Positions 22,702 to 35,699 of a DNA stretch of 64,000 nucleotides are shown here, piece after piece. Source of the DNA: Symsagittifera roscoffensis. Its lineage: Eukaryota; Xenacoelomorpha; Acoela; Convolutidae. Numbering within the stretch: the stretch's first letter is position 1; the number at the start of each line of letters is the position of its first letter. The notes under the pieces were generated by a model. That model saw only the letters and a list, made by a program, of their open reading frames with translations, was not told the origin of the DNA and searched no databases. Made by a program: the position numbers and the translations under genes. The stretch spans positions 40,947,165 to 41,011,164 of the forward strand of contig NC_087064.1 of the NCBI RefSeq assembly GCF_963678635.1, read 5' to 3'.

Positions 22702-25251
22702 GACCTCAAACGTCGACTCACTTTCCATCACTTAGATACGAGCCAGGACTACCTGAAGTTAAGCTAAACACTGAAAAACTTCAGTTACTCATCCTTCACT
22801 CGAAACCCACCTCCTAATCGACCCAGGCCTTGAACAAACCTTAGAACTAGAAAGAAAAATTTTTTGTTTAACGATCTACTTGTATTCTAAATCTACCTGA
22901 ATCTTGTGGATTGATTTACTAATCTCCATCTCTCGATCTCATATCAAAAGTCAATTAGGTAAGATTAGGTTTACTTAAAAGTACAGAACGTCACATTAAT
23001 TTGAGAGAACAGTAAAAAGTAATTCTATCGATTTGATATACCCTCTCTTCCCAACCATTTTGTCCTCGGTAAAATACCCCGAGCATTACAATAACCTCAT
23101 AAAAAGAATTAGACCTAAGAATTTAGGAAACAGAAAATGACACCTAAATTTTGCATCAATCATTCTAACACTTGTGTCGAAAGATAATTTGGGAAACAAA
23201 AAAGCACCGATTCTCCATAATTGTTCAACTATTGATTCTCGATACTACCTTGTTATTTCACCACACAAACAAAAAATAGGTTAAATTATACCAAGAAACA
23301 AAAAAAGCTATAATTTCCAAGCAAAAACCAGTAATAAAAACTGAATTCTCCAGAACACGTATCCTGTTTCGGATAAACTTAGAGTTATGGTTTACGAAAA
23401 AAAATACCAGTCGAAAATCAATAAATTTTTTCTGAACCCAAGTTACGACAGTATCGACTATAAAAACGCAGAATAAAAAAAACTTATAGTCGAAAAACAG
23501 TAAGACAAATAGATGGAATCAACCAATGAGACATTTTTAAAAGTTACCTATAAATATTCATAACGCTTAAAAATTAATCAAAACGATGAAAATTTTGACA
23601 ACGTATAGAACTGTTGTCAAAATTGTCATCGTATTGAGTCATTTTTTACGCGCTTTGACAATTTTAAGGTAACTTTTAAAATGTTTTAGTGGTTGATTCC
23701 AATTATAATATCTTGCTGGTTTTCGACTATAAGTGTTTTTGTTCTGCATTTTCCTTTTATAGGTGACACTGTCGTAGCTTCTGATTCAGAAAAAATTTGT
23801 TGCTTTTTGACTGGTATATATTTTTTTTGTCTATGATGTCTCTCAGCTTTTGACAACGACTCGATACTCATATTTTACTTGATCCCACGGGTGATCCGTG
23901 AAGAGGTTAAGTACCATTTTGTTTGAAAAGATTTTAAGTTTAATTCGCACAGGAAACAGCCCCGGCCAATCGGATTTTCTAGAAACAAAAAAAATAAAAA
24001 CGCAGATATTAGACTATTACTTATCCGATATAAGTAAGATAAACTCACTATATTGCTTTTTCATCTTTGAAGTTTTATCTCCAAACCCATACAATCAAAC
24101 ACCGCCAAACTGAAAACAAAACAGATGATATTGAAATAGATTTTTCGAAAATCTCCACAGAAATTATCAAAAGTTTTTAACAATCAAATTCATTTTTCAC
24201 AATTGATGTTTGTTAATCATCTAAGTTATCTCTCCAAACTAAAAAAAAAAGAAATGTTTCATCGATCTCCACCACAAACATCCAGAGAATCAGCAGTAAG
24301 AAGAGAAATAACTCTGTTTTCACGACTCTACCCGCAAAAGACTTACTATTATAGAGATTTCAAAAATAAAAAATCGATCTACAAAGAAAGCTAGCTTGCT
24401 TCAATAAAGAATGTATTAAAAAAAACAGATAATTGCACAATGTTGAAAAAAATTTCGCCCACAAGTAACAAAGACAAAGCTTTTGCAGACGATACAGTTT
24501 ACAAATGGAACCCAGAATGGTGTCACGATACATTTTATGAAAAACCAGATGACATATCCAGTGCAATAATTGAAACTATATCAGTATATAAGGATTAAGT
24601 TAGAGTTATTCCAATAACAACAGACACGACACCTTTAAATTACATTAGAAGGTCTTACGATAAAACATTTAACAACAGCCTAAATTCATTATTGATGAAT
24701 ACACAAGATAGCATAAACGGAACCATAACACAAAAACCAACAATATATTCAAACGCCATCACAGTGTGTAACTGAGGAAACTATTAAAATAATTCCTAGA
24801 ATAACCCAAATTTTTCACCTATACATTCTACAATTATGACTCCACTTTACAAAAATAAAACTCCGTTCCCAACAAACAACAGTACAATCAACCGTTAAAT
24901 TGACACCTTTTCTTAATTACTCCTATATGGACTACCAAACAAACAGATCAAGGACTAAAAAACGCTCATTTAATAAACCAAAATATACAAAAGGAAACAA
25001 TTTTGAAAACCTTAATTACGATTTCTAAAAAAACAACAATATGATTAATCATACAGCACGACCACTCGTTACGAAACAAAACCAGTCTCGAGAACATTTT
25101 TATGATCAGCAAATATTTACAAACGCAATCTGTTAGTTTTCGTAATAGAAGAAAAGTTCAAACAGATCATTCTGAAAAGAATCCTTTTTTCAGCAAAATA
25201 TACACTATCCAATTAATAAATAATTAGCCAACCACAATATTCACCTCAAAC
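22702..25251 (+). repeat. Array unit 2
   Basis: The most complete unit (2.55 kb): leader, sense ORF0 remnant, antisense ORF0 copy, then gag N-terminal remnants (open pieces 23898-24113 and 24203-24394, the latter with QTSRESAVRREITLFS, compare QTSRHTNVRNEIAAFS). Confidence 0.8.
23405..23818. repeat. Inverted duplication of ORF0, hairpin 2 (arms about 200 bp)
   Basis: The left arm 23405-23602 and right arm 23613-23818 are imperfect inverted copies around the same perfect apex (TTTTGACAAC, spacer GTATAGAACT, GTTGTCAAAA). The antisense frame on the minus strand (23871-23686) begins MSIESLSKAERH, as in unit 1. Confidence 0.85.
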
Positions 25252-27673
25252 GACCTCAAACAACGACTCACTTTCCATCACTTAGATACGAGCCAGGACT
25301 ACCTGAAGTTAAGCTAAACACTGAAAAACTTCAGTTACTCACCCTTCACTCGAAACCCACCTCCTAATCGACCCAGGCCTTGTGAATTGATTTACTATTC
25401 TCCATCACTCGATCTCATATTAAAAAGTCAATTAGGTAAGATTAGGTTTACTAAAAGTAAAGAACGTCACATTAATTTGAGAGAACAGTAAAAAGTAATT
25501 CCATCGATTTGATATACCCTCTCTTCCCAACCATTTGGTCCTCGATAAAATACCCCGAGCATTACGATAACCTCATAAAAAGAATTAGACCTAAGAATTT
25601 AGGAAACAGAAAATGACACCTAAATTTTGCATCAATGATTCTAACACTTGTGTCGAAAGATAATTTGGGAAACAAAAAAGCACCGATTCTCCATAATTGT
25701 TCAACTATTGATTCTCGATACTACCTTGTTATTTCACCACACAAACAAAAAATAGGTTAAATTATACCAAGAAACAAAAAAACTATTATTTCCAAGCAAA
25801 AACCAGTAATAAAAACTGAATTCTCCAGAAAACGTAACCCTGTTTCGGTTAAACTTAGAATTATGGCATACGAAAAAAAAACTAGTCGAAAATCAATAAA
25901 TTTTTCCTGAATCAGAAGTTACGACAGTATCGCTTATAAAAACGCAGAATAAAAAAACTTATAGTCGAAAAACAGTAAGACTATATAGATGGAATCAACC
26001 AATAAGACATTTTCAAAAATTACCTATAAATTGTCATAACGCATAAAAAATTAATCAATACGATGAAAATTGTGACAACATATAGAGTTGTTGTCAAAAT
26101 TGTCATCGTATTGAGTCATTTTTTATGCGTTTTGACAATTTTTAGATAACTTTTAAAATGTTTTAGTGGTTGATTCCAATTATAAAATCTTGCTGGTTTT
26201 CGACTATAAGTGTTTTTGTTCTGCATTTTCCTTTTATAGGTGACACTGTCGTAGCTTCTGATTCAGAAAAAATTTGTTGATTTTCGACTGGTAAATATTT
26301 TTTGTCGATTATGTCTCTCAGCTTTTGACAACGACTCCATACTCCTATTTTACTTGATCCCACGGGTGATCTGTGAAGAGGTTAAGTACCATTTTGTTTT
26401 AAAAGATTTTAAGTTTAATTTGCACAAGAAACAGCCCCGGCCAACCGGATTTTCTAGAAGTCAAAAATAAAAAGGCAGATTTTAGACTATTAATTATCCG
26501 ATATAAGTAAGATAAACTCACTATATTGCTTATTCATCTTTGAAGTTTTATCTCCAAACCCAAACAATCAAACACCGCCAAACTGAAAACAAAACAGATG
26601 ATATTGAACTAGATTTTTTGAAAATTTCCACAGAAAATATCAAAAGTTTTTAACAATCATATTCAATATTCACAATTGATGTTTTCTTAATCATCTAAGT
26701 TGTCTCTCCAAACTAAAAAAAAAGAAATGTTTCATCGACTCTACCCGCAAAAGACTTACTATTTTAGTGATTTCAAAAATAAAAAATCGATCTACAAAGA
26801 AAGCTAGCATGGTGCATTAAAGAATGTTTTTAAAAAAAAAACAGATAATTGCACAATGTTGAAAAAAATTTCGCCCACAAGTAACGAAGACACAGCATTT
26901 TCAGACGAAAAAGTTTACAAATGGAACCCAAAAGGGTGTCACGATACGATTTATGAAAAACCAGATGACATATCCAGTGAAATAATTGAAACTATATCAG
27001 TTCATAAAGATTAAGTTAGAGTTATTCCAATAACAACTGACACAACTCTTTTAAATTACAATAGAAGGTCTTACGATAAAACATTTAACAACAGCCTAAA
27101 TTCATTATTGATGAATACACAAGATAGCATAAATGGAACCATAACACAAAAACCAACAAGATATTCAAACGCCATCACAGTTTGTAACTGAGGAAACTAT
27201 TAAAAATATTCCTAGAATAACACACCCAAATTTTTCACCTATACATTCTACAATTTTGACTCCAATTTACAAAAATAATACTCCGTTCCCAACAAACAAC
27301 AGTTCAATCAACCATTAAATTGACACTTTTTCTTAATTACTCCTATGTGGAATACCAAACAAACAGATCAAGGACTAAAAAACGCTCATATAGTAAACCA
27401 AAATATACAAAAGGAAACAATTTTGAAAACCTTAATTACGATTTCTAAAAAAAAACAACAAAATGAATAATCATATAGCACGACCACTCGTTACGAAACA
27501 AAACCAGTCTCGAGAACATTTTTATGATCAGCAAATATTTAAAAACGCAATCTGTTAGTTTTCGTAATAGACGAAAAGCTCAAACACATCATTCTGAAAA
27601 GAATCCTTTTTTCAGTAAAATATACACTATCCAATTAATAAATAATTAGCCAACCACAAAATTCACCTCAAAC
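25252..27673 (+). repeat. Array unit 3
   Basis: About 2.42 kb. A block of the leader near 25380 is deleted. The later gag part carries a deletion joining ...TTCATCGA to CTCTACCCGC near 26738 that skips about 65 bases present in units 1, 2 and 5. Confidence 0.8.
25881..26293. repeat. Inverted duplication of ORF0, hairpin 3
   Basis: The left arm ends at 26079, the spacer is 26080-26089 and the right arm runs from 26090 to about 26293. The spacer has diverged (ATATAGAGTT) while the stem next to it is kept as GTGACAAC/GTTGTCAA. Confidence 0.8.
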
Positions 27674-29954
27674 GACCTCAAACGTCGACTCACTTTCCAT
27701 CACTTAGTTACGAGCCAGGACTACCTGAAGTTAAGCTAAACACTGAAAAACTTCAGTTACTCACCATTCACTCGAAACCCACCTCCTAATCGACCCAGGC
27801 CTTGAACAAACCTTAGAACTAGTAAGAAAAAGCTTTTTATTTAACGATCTACTTGTATTCTAAATATACATGAATCTTGTGGATTGATTTACTATTCTCC
27901 ATCACTCGATCTCATATCAAAAGTCAATTAGGTAAGATTAGGTTTACTTAAAAGTAAAGAACGTCACATTAATTTGAGAGAACAGTAAAAAGTAATGCTA
28001 TCGATTTCATATACCATCACTTCCCAACCATTTTGTCCTCGATAAAATACCCCGAGCATTACGATAACCTCATAAAAAGAATTAGACCTAAGAATTTAGG
28101 AAACAGAAAATGACACCTAAATTTTGCATCAATCATTCTAACACTTGTGTCGAAAGATAATTTGGGAAACAAAAAAGCATCGATTCTCCATAATTATTCA
28201 ATTATTGATTCTCGATACTACCTTGTTATTTCACCACACAAACAAGAAATAGGTTAAATTATACCAAGAAACAAAAAAAAGCTATAAATTCCAAGCAAAA
28301 ACCAGTTAGAAAAACTGAATTCTCCAGAACACGTAACCCTGTTTCATCGACTCTACCCGCAAAAGACTTACTATTTTAGTGATTTCAAAAATAAAAAATC
28401 GATCTACAAAGAAAGCTAGCATGGTGCATTAAAGAATGTTTTTAAAAAAAAAACAGATAATTGCACAATGTTGAAAAAAATTTCGCCCACAAGTAACGAA
28501 GACACAGCATTTTCAGACGAAAAAGTTTACAAATGGAACCCAAAAGGGTGTCACGATACGATTTATGAAAAACCAGATGACATATCCAGTGAAATAATTG
28601 AAACTATATCAGTTCATAAAGATTAAGTTAGAGTTATTCCAATAACAACTGACACAACTCTTTTAAATTACAATAGAAGGTCTTACGATAAAACATTTAA
28701 CAACAGCCTAAATTCATTATTGATGAATACACAAGATAGCATAAATGGAACCATAACACAAAAACCAACAAGATATTCAAACGCCATCACAGTTTGTAAC
28801 TGAGGAAACTATTAAAAATATTCCTAGAATAACACACCCAAATTTTTCACCTATACATTCTACAATTTTGACTCCAATTTACAAAAATAATACTCCGTTC
28901 CCAACAAACAACAGTACAATCAACCATTAAATTGACACTTTTTCTTAATTACTCCTTTGTGGAATACCAAACAAACAGATCAAGGACTAAAAAACGCTCA
29001 TATAGTAAACCAAAATATACAAAAGGAAACAATTTTGAAAACCTTAAATACGATTTCTAAAAAAAAACAACAATATGAATAATCATATAGCACGACCACT
29101 CGTTACGAAACAAAACCAGTCTCGAGAACATTTTTATGATCAGCAAATATTTAAAAACGCAATCTGTTAGTTTTCGTAATAGACGAAAAGCTCAAACACA
29201 TCATTCTGAAAAGAATCCTTTTTTCAGTAAAATATACACTATCCAATTAATAAATAATTAGCCAACCACAAAATTCACCTCAAACGACCTCAAACGTCGA
29301 CTCACTTTCCATCACTTAGTTACGAGCCAGGACTACCTGAAGTTAAGCTAAACACTGAAAAACTTCAGTTACTCACCATTCACTCGAAACCCACCTCCTA
29401 ATCGACCCAGGCCTTGAACAAACCTTAGAACTAGTCAGAAAAAGCTTTTTATTTAACGATCTACTTGTATTCTAAATATACATGAATCTTGTGGATTGAT
29501 TTACTATTCTCCATCACTCGATCTCATATCAAAAGTCAATTAGGTAAGATTAGGTTTACTTAAAAGTAAAGAACGTCACATTAATTTGAGAGAACAGTAA
29601 AAAGTAATGCTATCGATTTCATATACCATCTCTTCCCAACCATTTTGTCCTCGATAAAATACCCCGAGCATTACGATAACCTCATAAAAAGAATTAGACC
29701 TAAGAATTTAGGAAACAGAAAATGACACCTAAATTTTGCATCAATCATTCTAACACTTGTGTCGAAAGATAATTTGGGAAACAAAAAAGCATCGATTCTC
29801 CATAATTATTCAATTATTGATTCTCGATACTACCTTGTTATTTCACCACACAAACAAGAAATAGGTTAAATTATACCAAGAAACAAAAAAAAGCTATAAA
29901 TTCCAAGCAAAAACCAGTTAGAAAAACTGAATTCTCCAGAACACGTAACCCTGT
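26731..29954 (+). repeat. Recent 1612-bp tandem duplication within the array
   Basis: 26731-28342 and 28343-29954 are nearly identical (about ten differences noticed by eye), far closer than any other pair of units. Both carry the same ATCGA/CTCTACC deletion, so the duplication came after it. The seam lies at a short shared word GTTTC. Confidence 0.85.
27674..29285 (+). repeat. Array unit 4 (short, no hairpin)
   Basis: 1612 bases. At 28342/28343 the leader joins directly to gag sequence (CCCTGTTTC to ATCGACTC), so ORF0 and the hairpin are missing. This junction is the seam of a recent tandem duplication. Confidence 0.8.
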
Positions 29955-31770
29955 TTCGGATAAACTTAGAGTTATGGTATACGAAAAAAAATACCAGTCG
30001 AAAATCAATAAATTTTTTCTGAATCAGACGTTACGACAGTATCGCCCATAAAAAACGCAGAATAAAAAAAAACTTATAGTCGAAAAACAGTAAGACTATA
30101 TAGATAGAATCGACCAATAAGACATTTTTTAAAGTTACCTATAATTTGTCATAACGGATAAAAAACTAATCAATACGATGAAAATTTTGACAATTTTTAG
30201 GTAACTTTTAAAATGTTTTAGTGGTTGATTCCATTTATAAAATGTTGCTGGTTTTCGACTATAAGTGTTTTTATTCTGTATTTTCAATTATAGGTGACAT
30301 TGTCGTAGCTTCTGTTTCAGAAAAAAATTGTTGATTTTCGACTGGTATATTTATTTTTGTCGATTATGTCTCTCAGCTTTTGATAACGACTCCATACTCC
30401 TATTTTACTTGATCCCACGGGTGATCCGTGAAGAGGTTAATTACCATTTTTTTTGAAAAGAATTTAAGTTTAATTCGCACGGGAAACATCCCCGGCCAAC
30501 CGGATTTTCTAGAAGTAAAAATAAAAAGGCAGATATTAGACTATTACTTATCCGATATAAGTAAGATAAACTCACTATATTGCATATTCATCTTTGAAGT
30601 TTTATCTCCAAACCCAAACAATCAAACACCGCCAAACTGAAAACAAAACAGATGATATAGAACTAAATTTTTCAAAAACTTTCACAGAAAATATCAAAAG
30701 TTTTCAACAATCAAATTCAATATTCACTATTGATGTTTTCTTAATCATCTAAGTTATCTCTCCAAACTAAACAAAAAAAGAACTGTTTCATCGATCTCCA
30801 CCACAAACATCCAGACAATCAGCAGTAAGAAGAGAAAAACCTCTGTTTTCACGACTCTACCCGCAAAAGACTTACTTTTGTAGAGATTTCAAAAATAAAA
30901 AATCGATCTACAAAGAAAGCTAGCATGGTTCATTAAAGAATGTTTAAAAAAAAACAGATAATTGCACAATGTTGAAAAAAATTTCGCCCACTAGTAACGA
31001 AGACACAGCTTTTGCAGACGAGACAGTTTACAAATGGAACCCAGAATGGTGTCACGATACGATTTATAAAAAACCAGATGACATATCTAGTGCAATAATT
31101 GAAACTATATCAGTATATAAAGATTAAGTTTGAGTTATTCCAATAACAACAGACACAACACCTTTAAATTACAATAGATGGTCTTACGATAAAACATTTA
31201 ACAACAGCCTAAATTCACTATTGATGAATACACAAGATAGCATAAACGGAACCATAACACAAAAACCAACAAGATATTCAAACGCCATCACAGTTTGTAA
31301 CTGAGGAAACTATTAAAATAATTCCTACAAAAACACACCCAAAATTTTTCACATATACATTCTACAATTTTGACTCCATTTTGCAAAAATACTACTCCGT
31401 TCCCAACAAACAACAGTACAATCAACCGTTAAATTGACACCTTTTCTTAATTACTCCTATATGGACTACCAAACAAACAGATCAAGGACTAAAAAACGCC
31501 ATTTAGTAAACCAAAATATACAAAAGGAAACAATTTTGAAAACCTTACTTACGATTTCTAAAAAACAACAATATGAATAGTCATATAGCAGGAGCACTCC
31601 TTACGAAACAAAACCAGTCTCGAAAACATTTTTATGATCTGCAAATATTTAAAACGCAATCTGTTAGTTTTCGTAACAGAAGAAAAGCTCAAACAGATCA
31701 TTCTGAAAAGTATCCTTTTTTCAGCAAAATATACACTATCCAATTAATAAATAATTAGCCAACCACAATA
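29286..31770 (+). repeat. Array unit 5
   Basis: About 2.49 kb, with gag remnants such as 30428-30640. It carries LVEVKIKRQILDYYL-type sequence (EVKIKRQIIDHYL in the 18.6-kb element). The array stops near 31770, before a further leader copy begins. Confidence 0.75.
29991..30345. repeat. Inverted duplication of ORF0, hairpin 4, apex deleted
   Basis: Sense and antisense arms are present, but about 90 bases around the apex are missing. The join lies at TTTTGACAA (30186-30194), a 9-base word that occurs on both sides of the apex in hairpins 1 and 2. Confidence 0.75.
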
Positions 31771-31956
31771 TTCAAAAGACGATGATTACTTTCAGAAAAA
31801 CTAACAACAAAATAAATCGAATCAAGGAAAAAAAACGATGAAACGGCATGGATCAACTAGATAAGTAATTCAATGCTTTGTATGTTTATCAATGTTTTTA
31901 AAAGCGTTTCTTAAATACAAACGAGGATGGCCGGTTACTATGCATGTAGCCCAGAA

Positions 31957-33882
31957 TGTTCCGACCAGTGTTAAAAAAATATATTTAAAACTGGTGTAAT
32001 CTTTTTGATTTCTCTGCAAACTCAAAGTTTTGGACACCGGTCGTTGTTTGTATTGATATCGAAAGGTTTCGTACTATCCAGCAACTGTTCGCTAATGTTC
32101 AGAAAACATCTTTGCTTGATCAAGATTTCCATAAAAGAAGGCAAGGTAAGCAGTTATGAAAAAAACTCCTGGGCAAACTCTTCGGATTTTGATGTGCACG
32201 CTGCTAAATAGTTCAAACGCCAATTTTTTACCGCACTCCATTTACTATAAAAAATTTTTCAGGCCGTGCATACGTGTAAAAATTTGTAAGCGAAAAACTA
32301 TTCCTGCTTTCTAACAGTCCCGTAACCAGTTTTCCGTTTAATTTAACCCAACATTGAAACCTATAGTTTTGTTAGACGAGCACGCCTTAAATTCGTTGGT
32401 GGGTTATCTCTTTTTTTAAGGACAATTTCGCTCAATGAGGGTACAGCTTCCACAAGTAAAACGCGTAAGGCAATTTTTTGACCAAAGACTCTCTGGTCCA
32501 CACAGTCGATATTTGACATGGTTTTTATTCCTTCTGGGATTGCCATACTAAACTACCACCCTACTTAATTGTTATATAAGTCATCCCTGTAGTTGGAGTT
32601 TTTCAAGTTTTTACCCGCTGATTTCAGCTTAGCTTACAATAACTTACGTTTTTTTATGTTTGTTCAAGTAACTACAAATGAACGCCGTTATTTTGAGAAG
32701 TTGTCAATTTAAAAAAAAAAACAGCTCGGTTTTCTTCAACTTTCCATAGAAATCGGTTTAGTTACTTCTTGTTTTCTAAGATTACCCTAAACTCTCAACC
32801 CGAAACAGAAAACAATCTCTCAATTTGTTGTCGAGTTTTCCTTGTTTTCTCTATGATCTGATTCTTTCTCGATTCTTCCACTAAATTTTTCCCACAAGCT
32901 CGACATTTTTTGATCAACTCAACTTTTTTTTTTAAATCACTTGTCCTTCCTGACTCTAGTCGCCACTATAGAAGGTATCAAGAGGCGAGTGTCCCTCCAA
33001 CAAACACGTAGGATTTGAGTAAAGATCAAAAATTAAATTACTTTTTCAATTTCAACATTAATACATTAAACTACATTACAATAAAATACCTTATAATATT
33101 TTAGCTAATTTTCATGAATCAACTGAACAAATCCATGAGATTCCTCAATACAAGTACTGAAATTTAGAATTTTCATATACCAATCCATATAAAAATTTCG
33201 GTGGTTTTAAGAACAAATTAATTAATTTGATTTAAAAATTTTCGTTTCCAATTCATGCGAGGAAAGGATATGTGTTTTTATTTGGCATTTAGTCAATTAT
33301 TCAAAATTTCCCATGTTAGGGAACTGTTGTGAATTGCTCATTTAATCTAATTACTTAATTGTTTGTTTATGTCTGACCTTGAACTTTACATTAGGTATAA
33401 TCGACGGTCATAGTAAATTATGCCAATTGGAAAACAATTTTGGTAAAATTTTACTGGAAAAGCCAAAAAAAATCAAAAAAGAGTTTTTTCAAGCTAAGCT
33501 ATTTTTTGAATTTTTTGAAAATTTTGATTCCAAAAGGCGCTACTAAAATACTCGAAATAAAACTAAGTTACTGAAGTAAACCTAAGTTATAACGTTTTAA
33601 ATAGAGCTATTGTAAACTTCTTAGCACATAAAATAAGACTGCTCGCTCGCTTTTTTTCGCTCATAATAAGACGAAAAATTGAAAAACTCAAACCTGTTTT
33701 CTCAACACTGGGAGAATTTTCTCAAAGTTTTCCTATGTCGAATGAAAACTGACTGAAAGACGTTTGTTAAGATATATCACTCGACGCATTCCAATTATTA
33801 TTTGTGGTACCTAACTCTGCTTGGAAAAAAATTAAAAGACGCCCGAATACAAAGTTCCTCCCAACTATCAATGGTCGGAACA
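31957..33882. mobile_element. Candidate terminal-inverted-repeat element, non-autonomous
   Basis: The left end is TGTTCCGACCAGTG and the right end is CAATGGTCGGAACA. Read inverted they agree at 13 of 14 positions. No transposase is recognisable inside. Open frames at 32005-32211 (+) and 32546-32361 (-) match nothing I know. No clear target duplication was found. The same terminal word recurs at 37168 and 38042. Confidence 0.45.
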
Positions 33883-34600
33883 ACAAATAAATCGAAACTG
33901 AGTTGGTTCACATGTTTACAAATGAAATTTTGCACAAACTTGTTCTAAAAACTAACGCATGCATAAAGGAAACATGTCAAGTAAGATCTGCCCTTTTTGC
34001 AAACTTTTGATTCATTTAAAAACAGAACGTTTTTAGTACCAAAGTTTTGGAGGAAACCAACACAAAACTTTTTTCCAACATAGTTTACGCACAGTTACCA
34101 CTAATTTCTGACTGCTCCACTGGCACAGAGCTCGACTAGCATAGTTTAAAACCAAAAAATTTATTGAGTACAATAATTTTGATAGCCATATTTCTCAGAT
34201 TAAAAAACACTAATAAACACTTCAACTGAAACTTGCATATCCAAAAACTATATAGCCAAAAAAATAAATCAAACTATCTACAAGCTAAAAAGTTTCCAAT
34301 TAAACATTTATAGTGTTCGCTGGACTTGTCATGAGTTCAACTGAAAAACAGTTGTCGCGTTTATTCTGAATTTCGTGTACAAAAATTAATACTTCATTTA
34401 ATACTTTTTTGGTATGATAGTTTTGGTTTATACCATAGGAGAAACGATTTCAGTAGCTCGTTTGCGCTGTCGAATGAAAGAGACAATTCTGTGCTAACTA
34501 GAGAAAATTGATCAGTGATGAATGTAGCTTCCATGGAGATCAGTTGCATATGAGGTGCACAGCTTGCTACAAGGAGTCGTTTCTCTTGAATATATTATGC
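33883..34600. other. Unassigned AT-rich spacer
   Basis: No repeat shared with the rest of the window. Only short open frames, such as a Cys-rich one starting at 34508, and none is convincing. Confidence 0.4.
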
Positions 34601-34824
34601 ACCATAAGGAAACGCTGCATTTCCAGTAAGCGCAGCTGTTCTGCCCAGTGTGTCAATGGAATTCAGATGGTTCAAGTCACTGAAAAAGCACTTTTCACAT
34701 AATTTCAACAAATATGTTCAACAATTGACCAGCAGCCAAGGTGTAGTGAGATCGTTCGAAAAAAAGACATGGTTTGAAAGCATGTCAAAATTAGCACATG
34801 AAACAACGTCAGTAGAGAACCCGT
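34601..34824 (+). pseudogene. Possible exon fragment, unidentified, ending at a repeat boundary
   Basis: Open after a TAA near 34599, reading with balanced codon use through FRWFKSLKKHF and KKTWFESMSKLAHETTS, up to the start of the inverted-repeat element at 34825. A short protein-like frame with SFIELSEKDKMWETAVKF resumes at 36787, just past the other end of that element. The two may be halves of one old gene. The family is not recognised. Confidence 0.25.
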
Positions 34825-34869
34825 ACCGAGCGCCCATGGATTTTAACCGACTATAAAGGATTTCCGAGA

Positions 34870-35180
34870 CAAAAATAATCGATTATAATCCATTACGGAT
34901 GTAAAATTCAGACCACGAAACTGATTAAATTGCCATTATAATCGATTATTTTTGAAAAAAAAATAATGCATTATAATCCATTATAATCGATTACAATCCA
35001 TTATTTTTGTCACTGAAATTGATTATTTTGTCAAGAAAAACCATTCTAATCGATTAATTTTGAGGTAAAAAAATCCCTTATAATCCACTATAATCGAATA
35101 TAATCCATTATTTTTATAACTGAATTCCATTATTTTGTCTAGAGAATCCATTTTAGGATTTCCATATTAAGATTTGTCTA
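34870..35180. repeat. Degenerate palindromic repeats built on ATTATAATCGATTATAAT
   Basis: Many overlapping copies of AATCGATTAT/ATAATCCATTA. The 18-base core is its own reverse complement. A matching cluster occurs at 36541-36750. Confidence 0.8.
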
Positions 35181-35467
35181 GATAATCCATTTTAGTTCGC
35201 TAATTCGGCGATTCTGTTTTTAGTTCTAATTTTGTCTGGAAGAAAAAAGCAAGTTTAAATATGTAAAATTACAAAATTTTCCTAAAAACATGCATATATA
35301 AAAGATAAAAAATGTTTAAATGTTTGTCTTCTTCCATTTCGTCATCCATCATGTTTAAATTATCATTCGTAGTTTCTCCCACATGAAGACTTCTCCCATA
35401 GCGGGCCTCGGTGTTTCAGGCCCTGAAACGCACATTTATGCATGTCTCAGGTCTTCCCCACCATAAC

Positions 35468-35630
35468 GAGCCAGTGACCTCACCGGGCATCGGGTAGGAG
35501 AACCAGTGACCTCAGCTGGCATCGGGTAAGAGAGCCAGTGACCTCAGCGGGCATCGGGTAGGAGAGCCAGTGACCTCAGCTGGCATCGGGTAGGAGAACC
35601 AGTGACCTCAGCGGGCATCGGGTGGGAGAG
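35468..35630. repeat. 32-bp minisatellite, five copies
   Basis: The word CCAGTGACCTCA recurs every 32 bases at 35471, 35503, 35535, 35567 and 35599. The units are GC-rich in an AT-rich region and nearly identical. Confidence 0.9.
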
Positions 35631-35699
35631 CCAGAGGGAGAAGTTCGGGTCCAGTCTGCGAATCAAAAAAGAAACAATCAGGGAAAAATGAAAACAAAC

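Larger units (their letters stand above)
20341..31770 (+). repeat. Tandem array of retroelement 5' ends (leader + ORF0 + gag N-terminus)
   Basis: Five head-to-tail units, judged by the recurring leader word TTACTC followed by (A/T)CC(C/A)TTCACTCGAAACCCACC at 20457, 22784, 25335, 27757 and 29369. Each unit corresponds to minus-strand positions about 55760 down to 53440 of the 18.6-kb element: leader, ORF0, then the first part of gag. Gag blocks include VYKWNPEW (compare DYIWDPEW), ITTDTTPLN (compare LTIDVTPLN) and DHSEKNPFFS (compare DHCENYSFFQ). Capsid, zinc knuckle and pol never appear. All gag frames are broken. Four of the five units carry an inverted duplication of ORF0. Confidence 0.85.

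Noticed and set aside
20341-31770. Regular repeats considered as a CRISPR array or centromeric satellite
   Set aside because: Units of 1.6-2.55 kb contain gag and leader sequence of a retroelement. There are no short repeats with spacers, and nothing indicates a centromere.
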